DNA of 54,328 nt from assembly GCA_015066345.1 (NCBI GenBank), contig SVOQ01000018.1, positions 1 through 54,328 of the forward strand. Reading direction: 5' to 3'. The notes below the pieces were generated by a model that was not told the origin of the DNA, did not search any database, and was given only the letters and a program-made list of their open reading frames with translations. Every line of letters starts with the position of its first letter. Position 1 is the first letter of the stretch. Source of the stretch: Oscillospiraceae bacterium (GTDB lineage: Bacteria; Bacillota; Clostridia; Oscillospirales; Acutalibacteraceae). Below, piece by piece: positions 42,967 to 51,470 of the stretch. Both the position numbers and the translations under genes were made by a program.

Positions 42967-45348
42967 TTAATCCACAACATCCTGAAACAGGACTTTAAAA
43001 TCATTTTTATCAGGAATAACATATTTGAATACAACAAATATAGCAACACCTATGAGACCAACAATTATATCAAGAACAATCAATAACGGAATTCCTGCAC
43101 AGAAAAATACAAATAAGAACATCAACGCTATAACCGCTATTATGATTCCGACTGTTGAAGGGGTGAAACTGCTCTTTTCTTCCTCTTCGACCTCTCTGAG
43201 TTCAAGAATTTGTTCAGTTTCATTAGTGGAAATATTCAGAGCATATAAGACATCAACGGAGGTTGTCATACCCTCCTTATCCTTCATTTTTTCTTTTACT
43301 ACATAATAAATGCTATCCTCATCATATTTTTTAGCATCCTTAATGTCGTAAACCAGTTTTTTCTTTCCACTACCTGAGAAATCCACCATATAAACGGATT
43401 CGATGCGTTTTTTTGTAAGTTGAGTAAATTCGCCGGAACTTACTACATCATCAGTTGAAACAAAGACGATTTTATCTTCTTTTAATAAGAGCACTTCTTT
43501 TGCATCTTCGCAAAGCTCCTGTAAATTAGAGCCATCCATTCTGACTTTAACTAAATCATCGGAATCGTTAATGTAATAAAGATATCCGTTTTTCAAATCA
43601 ACGAATTTCTTAATATCTGCGGCAACAACCTTGAAACCTGTACCATCAAGACGAGCCTTACATAAAATCGAGTTATATCCTACGCTACGGATGAAATATA
43701 TCCATCCGCCCTGCTCTAACAAAACTTCGCTTATGTAAAGTGGCCACTCTTTTCTTTGAGAGCCATCAACATTGATATTAATCAATGTCTTATTTTTAGA
43801 ATTTCCGATATAGTAAAAGATTTTATTCTGTATTATTTCGCAGAAAGCATATATATTTTTTTCAAGGAGAATTTCTTCATCCGAATCAAAATACCGGATA
43901 TAAAGATTTTTGTTTTTATCGTTGGGTGCATCTTTAGAATATACAACATAATCCTTGCCCAAACCAGCAACTGTTATTTTTTCACCGATAATTTCAATTG
44001 TTTTCAAAGTATCAACATCGATTATTGAGGTTGCTGATACCAGTTTATTTTCTTGATTTTTTACTTTGTGTGTATAAACAATTTTATTATTTTCGCACTT
44101 TTCGATTCCACGAACTTTTTCAACTATTGTATTTACATTTCCGCTTCTTAAATACAGTGCCTCAATTTTATGTTTTTCGCTACTTTCCTCTTTTTTAGAA
44201 AGCAAAAACACCCTGTTCTCATACGAATAAATTAAATCGTCACTGAATCTTTTCTCTTTTTCAATTATTGTATTTGTTTTTTGTGAAAAGTCATATTTTC
44301 TAAGGAAACCTGCTGCATCTATATAGTAAAGTATATCCGCATAATTGGTAATAACCTGTTTTATTCGTTTGATTACGCTTTTAGAGGTTATTTTACCATT
44401 ATCGGTTGTGTATAAGTTAAACGCTCCGGTTTCTGCATCTTTTTTGAAATAATACAGATTGCCGCCTATCTCCAAAATATCAAATATAAGATAATATTTG
44501 TCGATTTCGTCAATCAACTTTTCACTGTCAGAAAAGCCTTTTAAGGTATTTAAAATATTCAAAGCCTCAACATAATTTTTCTGGGAAATCAAAAGTTTTG
44601 CTTTTTCATATTCTACCTGAGCATTTATTCCTCGTGAAGCAAGTTGATTTGCCACAGCCATACTTTTTTCTGAAATATATGTTTTAATTTGAGGAATATC
44701 CTCGACTGTCTGGTATAAACTGGGACTACTATCGTTTTTAACTTCCTCAAGATAAGCTTTGTATTCTTTTATCTCTGACTCTTGTGCACCATACCTTTCG
44801 GCTTTACCAAGAGCCTTTTCAACCTCGCTGAAAATTCTTTCTTTGGAATTTATAATTGAATTTGATATTCTCTTGTAAGCATCAAATATACTGTATGCCT
44901 CAAGATTATCTTTTCTATATTCTTCTATTACTTCCGCTAACAACTCTCTGCAACCATCAACCTTATGAGAGAATGGCACTAACAATGATTTAACATAAGC
45001 AAACCACGTATTTTTATCATCCGCAGATGAATTCTTAAGGGAAACTACCAAATCATCGATTTTTCTTATGGATAAATTTTGTGCATAAACGAAAGAATCC
45101 CAGTCGTACTCCTCAAAAAATTGCTCCATGTATGCCACAGCGGATGAGGATGTTTTTATACCCTCAACTCTTAAAACCCCGCCAAAGCCACCATCGGTGT
45201 TTTTATCCACGGGAGCCACTGTTTCTGCCACGGGAACAATGGAGTTACCGCAATATACACATACAATAACATCCTTTTCATTTTCCGCTTTGAGACTTGC
45301 TCCACAAGTGGGGCATTTCATCATTTTTAACGTTGTTTTAGTTGCCAT
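42967..45348 (-). CDS. Zinc-ribbon protein with DUF5050-like beta-propeller and C-terminal membrane helices
   Basis: A 793-residue protein. Order: zinc ribbon (MKCPTCG at about 10-16, CVYCGNS at about 31), a helical TPR-like region (about 60-280), repeated propeller blades of the DUF5050 kind (GGNLYYFKKD, GGWIYFIRSV, NGYLYYINDSDDLVKVRMDG), then two membrane helices near the C-terminus (about 720-775). ATG 45348 is preceded by GGAGGG; the frame is open six codons further. It is the last gene of the lipoprotein-MBOAT-DHHW operon. The architecture (cytosolic sensor plus membrane tail) recalls the TIR receptor at 22.7 kb, with a propeller in place of TIR. Function unknown. Confidence 0.72.
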   Translation of the reverse strand: MATKTTLKMMKCPTCGASLKAENEKDVIVCVYCGNSIVPVAETVAPVDKNTDGGFGGVLRVEGIKTSSSAVAYMEQFFEEYDWDSFVYAQNLSIRKIDDLVVSLKNSSADDKNTWFAYVKSLLVPFSHKVDGCRELLAEVIEEYRKDNLEAYSIFDAYKRISNSIINSKERIFSEVEKALGKAERYGAQESEIKEYKAYLEEVKNDSSPSLYQTVEDIPQIKTYISEKSMAVANQLASRGINAQVEYEKAKLLISQKNYVEALNILNTLKGFSDSEKLIDEIDKYYLIFDILEIGGNLYYFKKDAETGAFNLYTTDNGKITSKSVIKRIKQVITNYADILYYIDAAGFLRKYDFSQKTNTIIEKEKRFSDDLIYSYENRVFLLSKKEESSEKHKIEALYLRSGNVNTIVEKVRGIEKCENNKIVYTHKVKNQENKLVSATSIIDVDTLKTIEIIGEKITVAGLGKDYVVYSKDAPNDKNKNLYIRYFDSDEEILLEKNIYAFCEIIQNKIFYYIGNSKNKTLININVDGSQRKEWPLYISEVLLEQGGWIYFIRSVGYNSILCKARLDGTGFKVVAADIKKFVDLKNGYLYYINDSDDLVKVRMDGSNLQELCEDAKEVLLLKEDKIVFVSTDDVVSSGEFTQLTKKRIESVYMVDFSGSGKKKLVYDIKDAKKYDEDSIYYVVKEKMKDKEGMTTSVDVLYALNISTNETEQILELREVEEEEKSSFTPSTVGIIIAVIALMFLFVFFCAGIPLLIVLDIIVGLIGVAIFVVFKYVIPDKNDFKVLFQDVVD

Positions 45349-45371
45349 ATCTTTAACCCTCCACAAATTTT

Positions 45372-46490
45372 TTATTTCATTTCACTTGAATCGTTGAGAA
45401 CAAGTGTACTTTGCATAAATAAAACATCCTGATTATTAAACTCCACAAACTGACCTAAAAACTGAGGTGATGCACGTCTTATATCAATAAGCGTCACCTT
45501 CTTATACCCTTCGAGGAACATAGGTGCAATAGCATTTGCATAAGAATCCCTGAAGATTATAAGCTCTTTATCAGTAGTGGCATTGGGATTTTCAATTTCA
45601 ATAATTGCCCTGTTAGGCCCCGAGAGAAACATTTCATACGGGTCGGGAATAACCGTGGGGCTTTCGCTCTCTAATTTCCCCATATCGTATATGGGAAACT
45701 GTAATCCCGATTCAATATCCGTAGCCGTACAATTTCTCAAGAAATCCGATTGGAGATAATACATTGTATCAGGCTCGATATTCAATGCCGATTGGCCGTG
45801 ATATACCCCGTAAAACGGTGTTTCAATTTTTTGCACCGTATACTCGGACTTAAGAGTAACACCCATATTTTTTGAAATATGCTGTGCAACATCGGTTATT
45901 TCCTCCTGTCGCCAGTGGGTATCAGTTGCATAATAATCGGAAAGTTCAAGCAGTGGGAAAATATCAATATATTTTGCGTACTCCATTTCATTTACCACTT
46001 TTTCAGAAAAAGCGGTATAATCCATAGCAAGATAACCTTCGCTTTCGGGTACGAAGCAATTCTTATCGGGCACTATTGTCAGATAGATTTTAGAATCCGT
46101 ACCTTTAAGATAAGTTTCATATATATACTCAAACCTGCTCGTTGCATACGAAACGGAATCCTCGTCAATTGGATATGAGGAATTTATAATATATCCGTCA
46201 TAGGAATAATAGCCGTTATTATCCTTTTGTAGCATTACCTTACGATTCACAAAACCTTTTAGTCCTCTGAAACCGTCCCTCAACGGAAAATGGTCAAGGG
46301 AATAGGATTCAAAATCCGTCATAAATTTACCTGATAGGATATTATTTAATGTTACTTGAGGGAATTTTGCAAGTTTCCTTCGTTCGGTTTTTGAAATGTC
46401 CTTATCGGGTAAGAATATACCACCAAGTGTAAACACAAAGACGAAAACCACCGCAAGAAGGACTACAATAATATTTTTTGCTTTTTTCAT
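45372..46490 (-). CDS. DHHW/AlgJ-like surface O-acetylation protein
   Basis: A 372-residue protein with one N-terminal membrane helix and an outer SGNH-like domain. DTHW, in YYATDTHWRQEE, is the conserved Asp-x-His, and FRDSYANAIAPMFLEGY holds the Ser nucleophile; these match the DHHW and AlgJ/AlgX families. Such proteins work with an MBOAT partner to put acetyl groups on polysaccharide outside the membrane. It starts 13 bases after the MBOAT gene, a fixed pairing. The glycan being acetylated is not known. Confidence 0.9.
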   Translation of the reverse strand: MKKAKNIIVVLLAVVFVFVFTLGGIFLPDKDISKTERRKLAKFPQVTLNNILSGKFMTDFESYSLDHFPLRDGFRGLKGFVNRKVMLQKDNNGYYSYDGYIINSSYPIDEDSVSYATSRFEYIYETYLKGTDSKIYLTIVPDKNCFVPESEGYLAMDYTAFSEKVVNEMEYAKYIDIFPLLELSDYYATDTHWRQEEITDVAQHISKNMGVTLKSEYTVQKIETPFYGVYHGQSALNIEPDTMYYLQSDFLRNCTATDIESGLQFPIYDMGKLESESPTVIPDPYEMFLSGPNRAIIEIENPNATTDKELIIFRDSYANAIAPMFLEGYKKVTLIDIRRASPQFLGQFVEFNNQDVLFMQSTLVLNDSSEMK

Positions 46491-46503
46491 ATTAGTCCTC
46501 CTT

Positions 46504-47904
46504 TTAAAATCTGAAATACAAGAACGGGTTAAACGAGCCGTCTATAAGAAACGCGGTACATACCGCCAAAAGCATTATAATAACCGCAGGTTCAAAAACA
46601 ACAAGTACCTTTTCTCCGATTTTGTTACCTGAAATTTTACTGAATACTTTTGAGGGCAAGGGTGTTGCACCTATACAGGACACCACAAGAAGAACCGCAA
46701 TGCTCTTAAGGTAATAAATCGTCTCTGCAGATATGAGCGGATAATCCCCTGCACCGAACATTGCTCCCACGCTTACAATTGCATCCTTTACGGACGCACT
46801 ATCGAATAAAACAAAGCTTATCGTAACAAAAAACAAAACGTAAATGTGTTTTAATACGTGTGTTTTATTTAATGTCTTTAACAATAAAGTTTTTTCTAAA
46901 ATTAAAAGCACCGCAAAGTACAAGCCCCAACATATAAATGTCCACTCTGCACCGTGCCAGAAGCCCGTAGCAATCCACACAACAAAAATATTCAAGAAGA
47001 AACGGGGCTTTGAAACTCTGTTTCCGCCCATGGGGAAATAGAGATAATCCCTGAACCAGCTTCCGAGTGAAATATGCCATCTTCGCCAGAATTCAGAAAT
47101 ACTCGATGAAATATAGGGGTAATTAAAGTTTTCGCACAAATCGAAACCAAATATTTTACCAAGACCAATTGCCATATCACTGTATCCGGAAAAGTCAAAA
47201 TACACGTGCAAAAGATACGCAATTGCATAAACCCAGTAAAAAAGCACCGATTTATCATCGGATTCTTTAAAAACACTTACAACCTCGCCCAAAACGTTAG
47301 CAATAAGTATTTTTTTACTTAAACCAACAACAAAGCGTCTTACACCAAGGGCAGTCTTTTCAAGAGTATGAGTTCTGTTCTCAAGTTGTTTTGCAATATC
47401 GGAGTACCTGACAATGGGTCCCGCAATAAGTTGGGGAAACATTGCTATATATGCCCCGAGATTTATTATATTTCTTTGTGCCGCAACATCTTTGCGGTAA
47501 ACGTCTATAACATAACTTATAATCTGGAATGTATAAAAAGAGATACCAATAGGTAACGCAATCCTTAACAAAGGTATGGAGGCACCCGTCAAGGCATTGA
47601 AATTCTCAATAAAAAAGTCTGCGTACTTGTAATAACCAAGTATACCTAAACTTATAAACACAGAAGCGACCAAAAAAACTTTTGATCGCTTCATGCCGTT
47701 ATACTTTTCTATAAGTAAACCAAATACATAACCTTGTATTATGGATATCAGCATAAAGATGAGGAACTTTGGCTCACCCCAACCGTAAAACACAAGGCTG
47801 GAGAGGAGTAAAACCGTGTTTTTTAGCTTTTTCGGCACCACAAAGTACAGTAAAAGTACAATGGGTAAAAAATAGAATAAAAAAGGCACACCGGAAAATA
47901 ACAT
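46504..47904 (-). CDS. MBOAT-family polysaccharide O-acyltransferase (AlgI-like)
   Basis: A 466-residue membrane protein with about eleven helices. The family blocks are FPQLIAGPIVRY, FDFSGYSDMAIGLGKIFGF, FWRRWHISLGSWFRDYLY and GFWHGAEWTFICWG, with the catalytic His in GFWHG. It moves acyl groups from cytosolic carriers to the outer side, then the DHHW partner transfers them. It is two genes before the DUF5050 protein and 28 bases after a lipoprotein gene in the same operon. Confidence 0.95.
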   Translation of the reverse strand: MLFSGVPFLFYFLPIVLLLYFVVPKKLKNTVLLLSSLVFYGWGEPKFLIFMLISIIQGYVFGLLIEKYNGMKRSKVFLVASVFISLGILGYYKYADFFIENFNALTGASIPLLRIALPIGISFYTFQIISYVIDVYRKDVAAQRNIINLGAYIAMFPQLIAGPIVRYSDIAKQLENRTHTLEKTALGVRRFVVGLSKKILIANVLGEVVSVFKESDDKSVLFYWVYAIAYLLHVYFDFSGYSDMAIGLGKIFGFDLCENFNYPYISSSISEFWRRWHISLGSWFRDYLYFPMGGNRVSKPRFFLNIFVVWIATGFWHGAEWTFICWGLYFAVLLILEKTLLLKTLNKTHVLKHIYVLFFVTISFVLFDSASVKDAIVSVGAMFGAGDYPLISAETIYYLKSIAVLLVVSCIGATPLPSKVFSKISGNKIGEKVLVVFEPAVIIMLLAVCTAFLIDGSFNPFLYFRF

Positions 47905-47932
47905 TTGTTTACTCCACTCCGATTTTTTAAAA

Positions 47933-48505
47933 TTAAGCTACGATAGCTTCGTCAACTACAACTTCAGCAGAAGCATAAGCCGCAGTAAGTTTGCCTGTGA
48001 ATGTGTCAACAACGTCGCCGTTACCAAAGTATGAAACCATATAGTCTTCTACTGTAACGATAACAAGTTTTTCGGGGAATCCGCACATCCACTGTGTAGC
48101 CATAACGCTTGTTTTAACTTCATCAGCAAGAGCAGCCATATCCGTACCTTCAACAACGTGATATGCCGCAACAGTCATAGTGTTTGCGTTCATCATGTGC
48201 ATAAGAGTTGCAGCTGCGTCAATTTTAGCAATGGACTCAGCGGGGAAGTGTGTAGTAGCCGTAAAACCTTCTACATTTTCAAGACCGTATACACCGGGTC
48301 CTTCCATATTCTGGTTAGCTTCGGTCATATCGCCACCTGCTGCAGGGAATTTTTCTGCGTCTTCGTAACTTGCCCAAACTGTGTTAAGAAGCTCAACAGG
48401 TGATGCAATTGTAGATTCTGTCTTTTTATCGCCGTCACCTGCACCGCAAGCGGCAAAAGAAACTACAAGCATAGCAACCAAAAGAATTGAAATTACTTTT
48501 TTCAT
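47933..48505 (-). CDS. Lipoprotein, DUF4358-like
   Basis: A 190-residue lipoprotein with a Sec signal peptide and the lipobox VSFAAC (Cys about 20). The mature part has LLNTVWASYEDAEKFPAAGGD, shortened here to TVWASYEDAEKFPAAGGD, MHMMNANTMTVAAYHV and QWMCGFPEKLVIVTVEDY, a pattern I associate with short lipoproteins of Clostridia often called DUF4358 or bacteriocin-transport accessory proteins. Function unknown. GGAGG fixes the start at ATG 48505; an ATG at 48520 is ahead of that site. It heads the operon with MBOAT, DHHW and DUF5050 proteins, so a link to surface acetylation is possible. Confidence 0.8.
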   Translation of the reverse strand: MKKVISILLVAMLVVSFAACGAGDGDKKTESTIASPVELLNTVWASYEDAEKFPAAGGDMTEANQNMEGPGVYGLENVEGFTATTHFPAESIAKIDAAATLMHMMNANTMTVAAYHVVEGTDMAALADEVKTSVMATQWMCGFPEKLVIVTVEDYMVSYFGNGDVVDTFTGKLTAAYASAEVVVDEAIVA

Positions 48506-48574
48506 TTTGTTTTCCTCCATTTTAATTTTGGCAAATTTTAAACACCAAAATCATTTAAGACTTGCCTTTAGTTT

Positions 48575-48603
48575 ATGATACCATATATAAAGCATACCGT
48601 CAA
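48575..48603 (-). promoter_or_regulatory. Promoter of the lipoprotein operon
   Basis: On the minus strand TTGACG (48603-48598), a 17-base spacer and TATCAT (48580-48575), about 70 bases before the start codon. Confidence 0.7.
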
Positions 48604-48674
48604 CAAATACACCAATATGTAAAAGTTTTTTTACATTTCAGAATATTATTCCATATATTTATTAAAAAACAAAA

Positions 48675-48694
48675 ACCTGCTGTATGCAGCAGGT
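48675..48694 (-). terminator. Terminator after the XRE regulator gene
   Basis: An 8-bp stem ACCTGCTG (48675-48682) with CAGCAGGT (48687-48694) and a four-base loop. The minus strand continues TTTTTGTTTTTT. It lies ten bases past the stop codon. Confidence 0.85.
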
Positions 48695-48703
48695 CTTTAT
48701 AAA

Positions 48704-49030
48704 TCAAATAAGTGATTGAAGATATATTTCAAGTATACTTAACGCAGTTTCTCTTTCCTTGGGCTGGCACATTGAAAGACGTTCAAAAAGTTCGTTTTGT
48801 TTGCATTCCACCGTTGATTTTTCGGTAAATATTTCATCAGGAGTAATGTGTAATGCTTCGCATATTTTCAAAACCGTCTCAGTTCTCATATTAACTGTAC
48901 CTCGTTCAATATCCGCGTATGTCCTGTCGGAGAGCCCCGCCATTTCGGCGACATCCGCCTGAGTTAACCCCATCTTTTTCCTTACGGCAAGTAATTTGTT
49001 ACCTATAGTTCTCATATCAAAAACAAGCAT
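48704..49030 (-). CDS. XRE-family transcriptional regulator
   Basis: A 108-residue repressor-like protein with a helix-turn-helix (about 8-65): GNKLLAVRKKMGLTQADVAE, then SDRTYADIERGTVNMRTETV. The last ~40 residues form a short helical tail. GGAGG precedes ATG 49030. It is divergent from a VanZ-like gene, and the space between holds three copies of a 10-base element in alternating orientation, which likely is its operator. Confidence 0.92.
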   Translation of the reverse strand: MLVFDMRTIGNKLLAVRKKMGLTQADVAEMAGLSDRTYADIERGTVNMRTETVLKICEALHITPDEIFTEKSTVECKQNELFERLSMCQPKERETALSILEIYLQSLI

Positions 49031-49063
49031 TATTCTTCCTCCGATACAATCTTATATGGTAAT

Positions 49064-49128
49064 TATACTTCCTGTTTTTCTTGACATATAGGAAGTATAG
49101 GTGTATAATAACAGGCAATATACTTCCT
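49064..49128. promoter_or_regulatory. Divergent promoter with three TATACTTCCT operator elements
   Basis: The plus strand has a perfect sigma-A promoter, TTGACA (49081-49086), 17 bases, TATAAT (49104-49109). The element TATACTTCCT occurs at 49064-49073 and 49119-49128 and inverted at 49090-49099, the last inside the promoter spacer. On the minus strand TATAAT (49067-49062) is a -10 for the regulator. A repressor binding here would block both genes; the XRE protein is the natural candidate. Confidence 0.8.
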
Positions 49129-49205
49129 ATGATATTTATTGTACGTAATTTCATAAAAGTTATTTAAAAGTATTAACAAAAAATCCACAAAACGTTTAAC
49201 TACTT

Positions 49206-49721
49206 ATGAAAAAGTTTCTTTTTAGTAAAAACACACAAAGTAATAGGATGAAAATCACCTGTTTATTTATTAGCACTCTTGCCTTAGCAATCGGTCTTTT
49301 GCCATATCTTTTTATAAGAATTTCTTCCACACACATAAGTTCGTTTCTAGAATTATTTTTCGATTTTAAGAAAATCCCCATAGAACCTAATAGCCCTTTT
49401 TATTCATTAATGACTTCTTTTTTTGGAGATTTTTGTTGGGCTTTTGCTATGCCATTTTCTCTTTTTGCTTTTACTAACGGCAGATTTTCTAAATATTTTT
49501 ACATTCTTAGCACCCCCATTATCGGAAGCATTCTTGAATTAATGCAGTTTTTCAACGTAATTAACGGCGTTGGTGATGTTATCGATGCCTTAATATATTT
49601 TTTAGCCTCACTTTTGGGGTATATAATAATTGAAAGAGGGATTTTAAAATGGCTAACGAACCACAAAAAGAACCACAGAAAAAGAAAAAATCATTCGCTG
49701 AGTATATCATTGCGGCAGTAG
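49206..49721 (+). CDS. VanZ-like membrane protein
   Basis: A 171-residue protein with about four membrane helices. SILELMQFFNVINGVGDVID followed by ALIYFLASLLGY matches the VanZ core (E-x-x-Q then D-x-x-x-N-x-x-G), though weakly. VanZ-like proteins are often linked to envelope stress or lipoglycopeptide resistance, but most have no known role. No clear ribosome binding site precedes the ATG. Its last 73 bases overlap the next gene in another frame; its tail (HKKNHRKRKNHS) is very basic, so the end may be non-functional. Confidence 0.65.
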   Translation: MKKFLFSKNTQSNRMKITCLFISTLALAIGLLPYLFIRISSTHISSFLELFFDFKKIPIEPNSPFYSLMTSFFGDFCWAFAMPFSLFAFTNGRFSKYFYILSTPIIGSILELMQFFNVINGVGDVIDALIYFLASLLGYIIIERGILKWLTNHKKNHRKRKNHSLSISLRQ

Positions 49722-49873
49722 CTTTTATTCTTGTTGCCGTTCTCTACTTTGTTACTTGCGGTGATTCAGGAAGCAGTTCCGGCAAAAAATGGAGTGACTT
49801 AAGTGACCGCGAAAAAGATAATGCACGTTGGGCCTATCATGCACAACAGGCAATAGATAACTACGAAAGATAA
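49649..49873 (+). CDS. Small single-pass membrane protein
   Basis: A 74-residue protein: basic, lysine-rich N-terminus (PQKEPQKKKKS), one membrane helix (about 20-37), then a soluble tail with a Gly/Ser stretch and WSDLSDREKDNARWAYHAQQ. GAGGG precedes the ATG at good spacing. It lies within the same transcript as the VanZ-like gene, under the XRE operator. I know no named family. Confidence 0.7.
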   Translation: MANEPQKEPQKKKKSFAEYIIAAVAFILVAVLYFVTCGDSGSSSGKKWSDLSDREKDNARWAYHAQQAIDNYER

Positions 49874-49924
49874 TCATTTTTTCTTCAAAATAATACACCG
49901 AATTAGCAAAAAATCACAAGCAAC

Positions 49925-49959
49925 AAAAATCTGCTACCCTTTCGGAGTAGCAGATTTTT
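49925..49959. terminator. Bidirectional terminator
   Basis: A 13-bp stem (A5-TCTGCTAC, 49925-49937, with 49947-49959) and a nine-base loop, with T runs on both strands. It ends the VanZ-like operon and, on the other strand, the acetyltransferase group. The stem core CTGCTAC is shared with the terminator at 42931-42958. Confidence 0.9.
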
Positions 49960-49965
49960 TACTGT

Positions 49966-50058
49966 TTATTGCACATTAACCTTCCAATAACCAAAACGTT
50001 TGCCGTTTATTCGCTCGATATATTTTCTTTCTTCCAATGATGCCGTGATTGTTTTAAC
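49966..50058 (-). pseudogene. C-terminal remnant of a winged-helix protein
   Basis: Directly after the acetyltransferase stop codon the same frame stays open for 30 codons to a TAA at 49966. The sequence TASLEERKYIERINGKRFGY, then WKV, looks like the last winged helix of AlbA/RecG-like regulators (R-x-L-x-x-L-x-x-x-G-x-I-x-R...GYW). No start codon precedes it, so it is a leftover 3' end. Confidence 0.4.
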
Positions 50059-50541
50059 TTATAAATCATATTTCAGATAAATCAGGTTATCCATAGGACT
50101 ATTGTTATAACTTTCGACTTCGTAAAAACCGTATTTTTTATACATATTTATTGCGGGTTCAAGAAATGGTAATGTATCCAACAAAATATGCTTGTAGCCA
50201 ATCTCTTTCGCCTGACTGATAATATGTTTTACAAGAAAACGTGCTATCTTTTTACCGCGAAACTGCGGTTTTATATAAAGTCGCTTCAACTCGCAATTTA
50301 CGTCGTCGAGTCTTCGTAAACCTATACAACCAGCTAATTCGCCTTCAAAATATGCAAGATACAGTCGACCTTCGGGTCTGCCGTATTTTGTTTCCAGATG
50401 CTCTAACTCATCATCATAATTTTGGATACTCAGATAATCTTTAAAATTACCGTCACCCTCAATCAGCATGTTTGTATATTCCGTAAATAAAGCCCGAACT
50501 TCGTCTTTATGAGTATACGCTTCAACTAATTTTATGCTCAT
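50059..50541 (-). CDS. GNAT-family N-acetyltransferase
   Basis: A 160-residue acetyl-CoA-dependent transferase. ELKRLYIKPQFRGKKIARFL is the acetyl-CoA binding motif A (R/Q-x-x-G-x-G/A form, here Q-F-R-G-K-K-I-A), followed by GYKHILLDTLPFLEPAINMY and KKYGF. The substrate is unknown. It starts four bases after the broken PAP2 gene and lacks a clear ribosome binding site, so it may once have been translated together with PAP2. Confidence 0.9.
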   Translation of the reverse strand: MSIKLVEAYTHKDEVRALFTEYTNMLIEGDGNFKDYLSIQNYDDELEHLETKYGRPEGRLYLAYFEGELAGCIGLRRLDDVNCELKRLYIKPQFRGKKIARFLVKHIISQAKEIGYKHILLDTLPFLEPAINMYKKYGFYEVESYNNSPMDNLIYLKYDL

Positions 50542-50545
50542 AATT

Positions 50546-50833
50546 TTAACTCTTTTTCTTCTTCGAAAAAAGTTTTTTTAAACCATTACCCACAATGGGG
50601 AAAAGGAACTTAACAATAATCACGGCAATAAGTGTGCATATTCCACCCACTAAAACACCGAAAAGCACATCGGTACAGTAATGAACCTGAACGTAAACTC
50701 TCGAAAAACCCATTATAGCCGCAAATATAGTAACCGGAATTCCCAATTTTTTATCATGCCAAAGTAAGGCGAAAGCAGCCGCAAAAGCCGATGCCGTATG
50801 CCCTACAGTTAGCGAAGTGGGGAAATTAGTCGA
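50546..50833 (-). pseudogene. 5'-truncated PAP2-type phosphatase
   Basis: The frame from about 50833 to 50546 codes for VGHTASAFAAAFALL and FSRVYVQVHYCTDVLFG, the second and third phosphatase motifs of the PAP2 family, plus two membrane helices and a lysine tail. The first motif (K-x6-R-P) and all of the N-terminal half are absent, and an in-frame stop lies just upstream, within the last codons of the XRE gene. No start codon exists before the conserved part. The cut falls exactly at the stop codon of the toxin-antitoxin operon, so insertion or recombination removed the front. Confidence 0.8.
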
Positions 50834-51470
50834 TTAAATCTTCAACTTCACAACCAAGCACTTTTGCAAGGTTTAATACAACACCCACTTGAGCCTTGCT
50901 GATATCATTTTGCTTTTGTTCATAGAGTTGTATCATTCTAAGCGATACACCAGAAGCTTCGCTTAACTCTTGTTGAGTAAAACCTCTTGCTTTTCTTATA
51001 TTGTGCAGTTTGGATTTTTTATTTTCTTTATTACGAGCAATTACTTCGTTTGCACTTTCTACAAATTTACTTACATCTGCTTCGTGAAGAATATACATTG
51101 AAAAAACAGTAGAAAGGGTAAGACCGTCTTTGACTATATCTTCAAATCGTTTGTTTGTTTCCCATTGGTAATAGGCAAGTATCCAGCCCGCCCAATACTC
51201 TCTGCCTTTGAAATCAACATAAGACGGCTCTTGTTTTTTATAAGTTACATTAGTTTCCTTAAGAACTTCTTCTACTAATTCATAACCGGACATACCCGTA
51301 ATATATTTCGGATTACCTTTTTCAAATTTGGAAGCAATACCCGATGATATAAACCATCCGAAAAATTCATCGGGATCAAACCCTAAATCACGAACAGCAA
51401 AGTCCACCATATCGCCAAGATTGTTCATTGAATCATCCAAGTACAACTCGTTGTAAGCGGTCGTCATCAT
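50826..51470 (-). CDS. XRE-type regulator/antitoxin with an N-terminal partner domain
   Basis: A 214-residue protein. Residues about 155-210 form an XRE helix-turn-helix (NIRKARGFTQQELSEASGVS, then IQLYEQ). The N-terminal ~140 residues, with YVDFKGREYWAGWILAYYQW, belong to a domain I have seen only beside DUF3990 proteins. It overlaps the upstream DUF3990 gene by 38 bases and has GGATGGG before its ATG. It is the likely antitoxin and repressor of its own operon. Its stop codon is the edge with the broken PAP2 gene. Confidence 0.75.
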   Translation of the reverse strand: MMTTAYNELYLDDSMNNLGDMVDFAVRDLGFDPDEFFGWFISSGIASKFEKGNPKYITGMSGYELVEEVLKETNVTYKKQEPSYVDFKGREYWAGWILAYYQWETNKRFEDIVKDGLTLSTVFSMYILHEADVSKFVESANEVIARNKENKKSKLHNIRKARGFTQQELSEASGVSLRMIQLYEQKQNDISKAQVGVVLNLAKVLGCEVEDLID

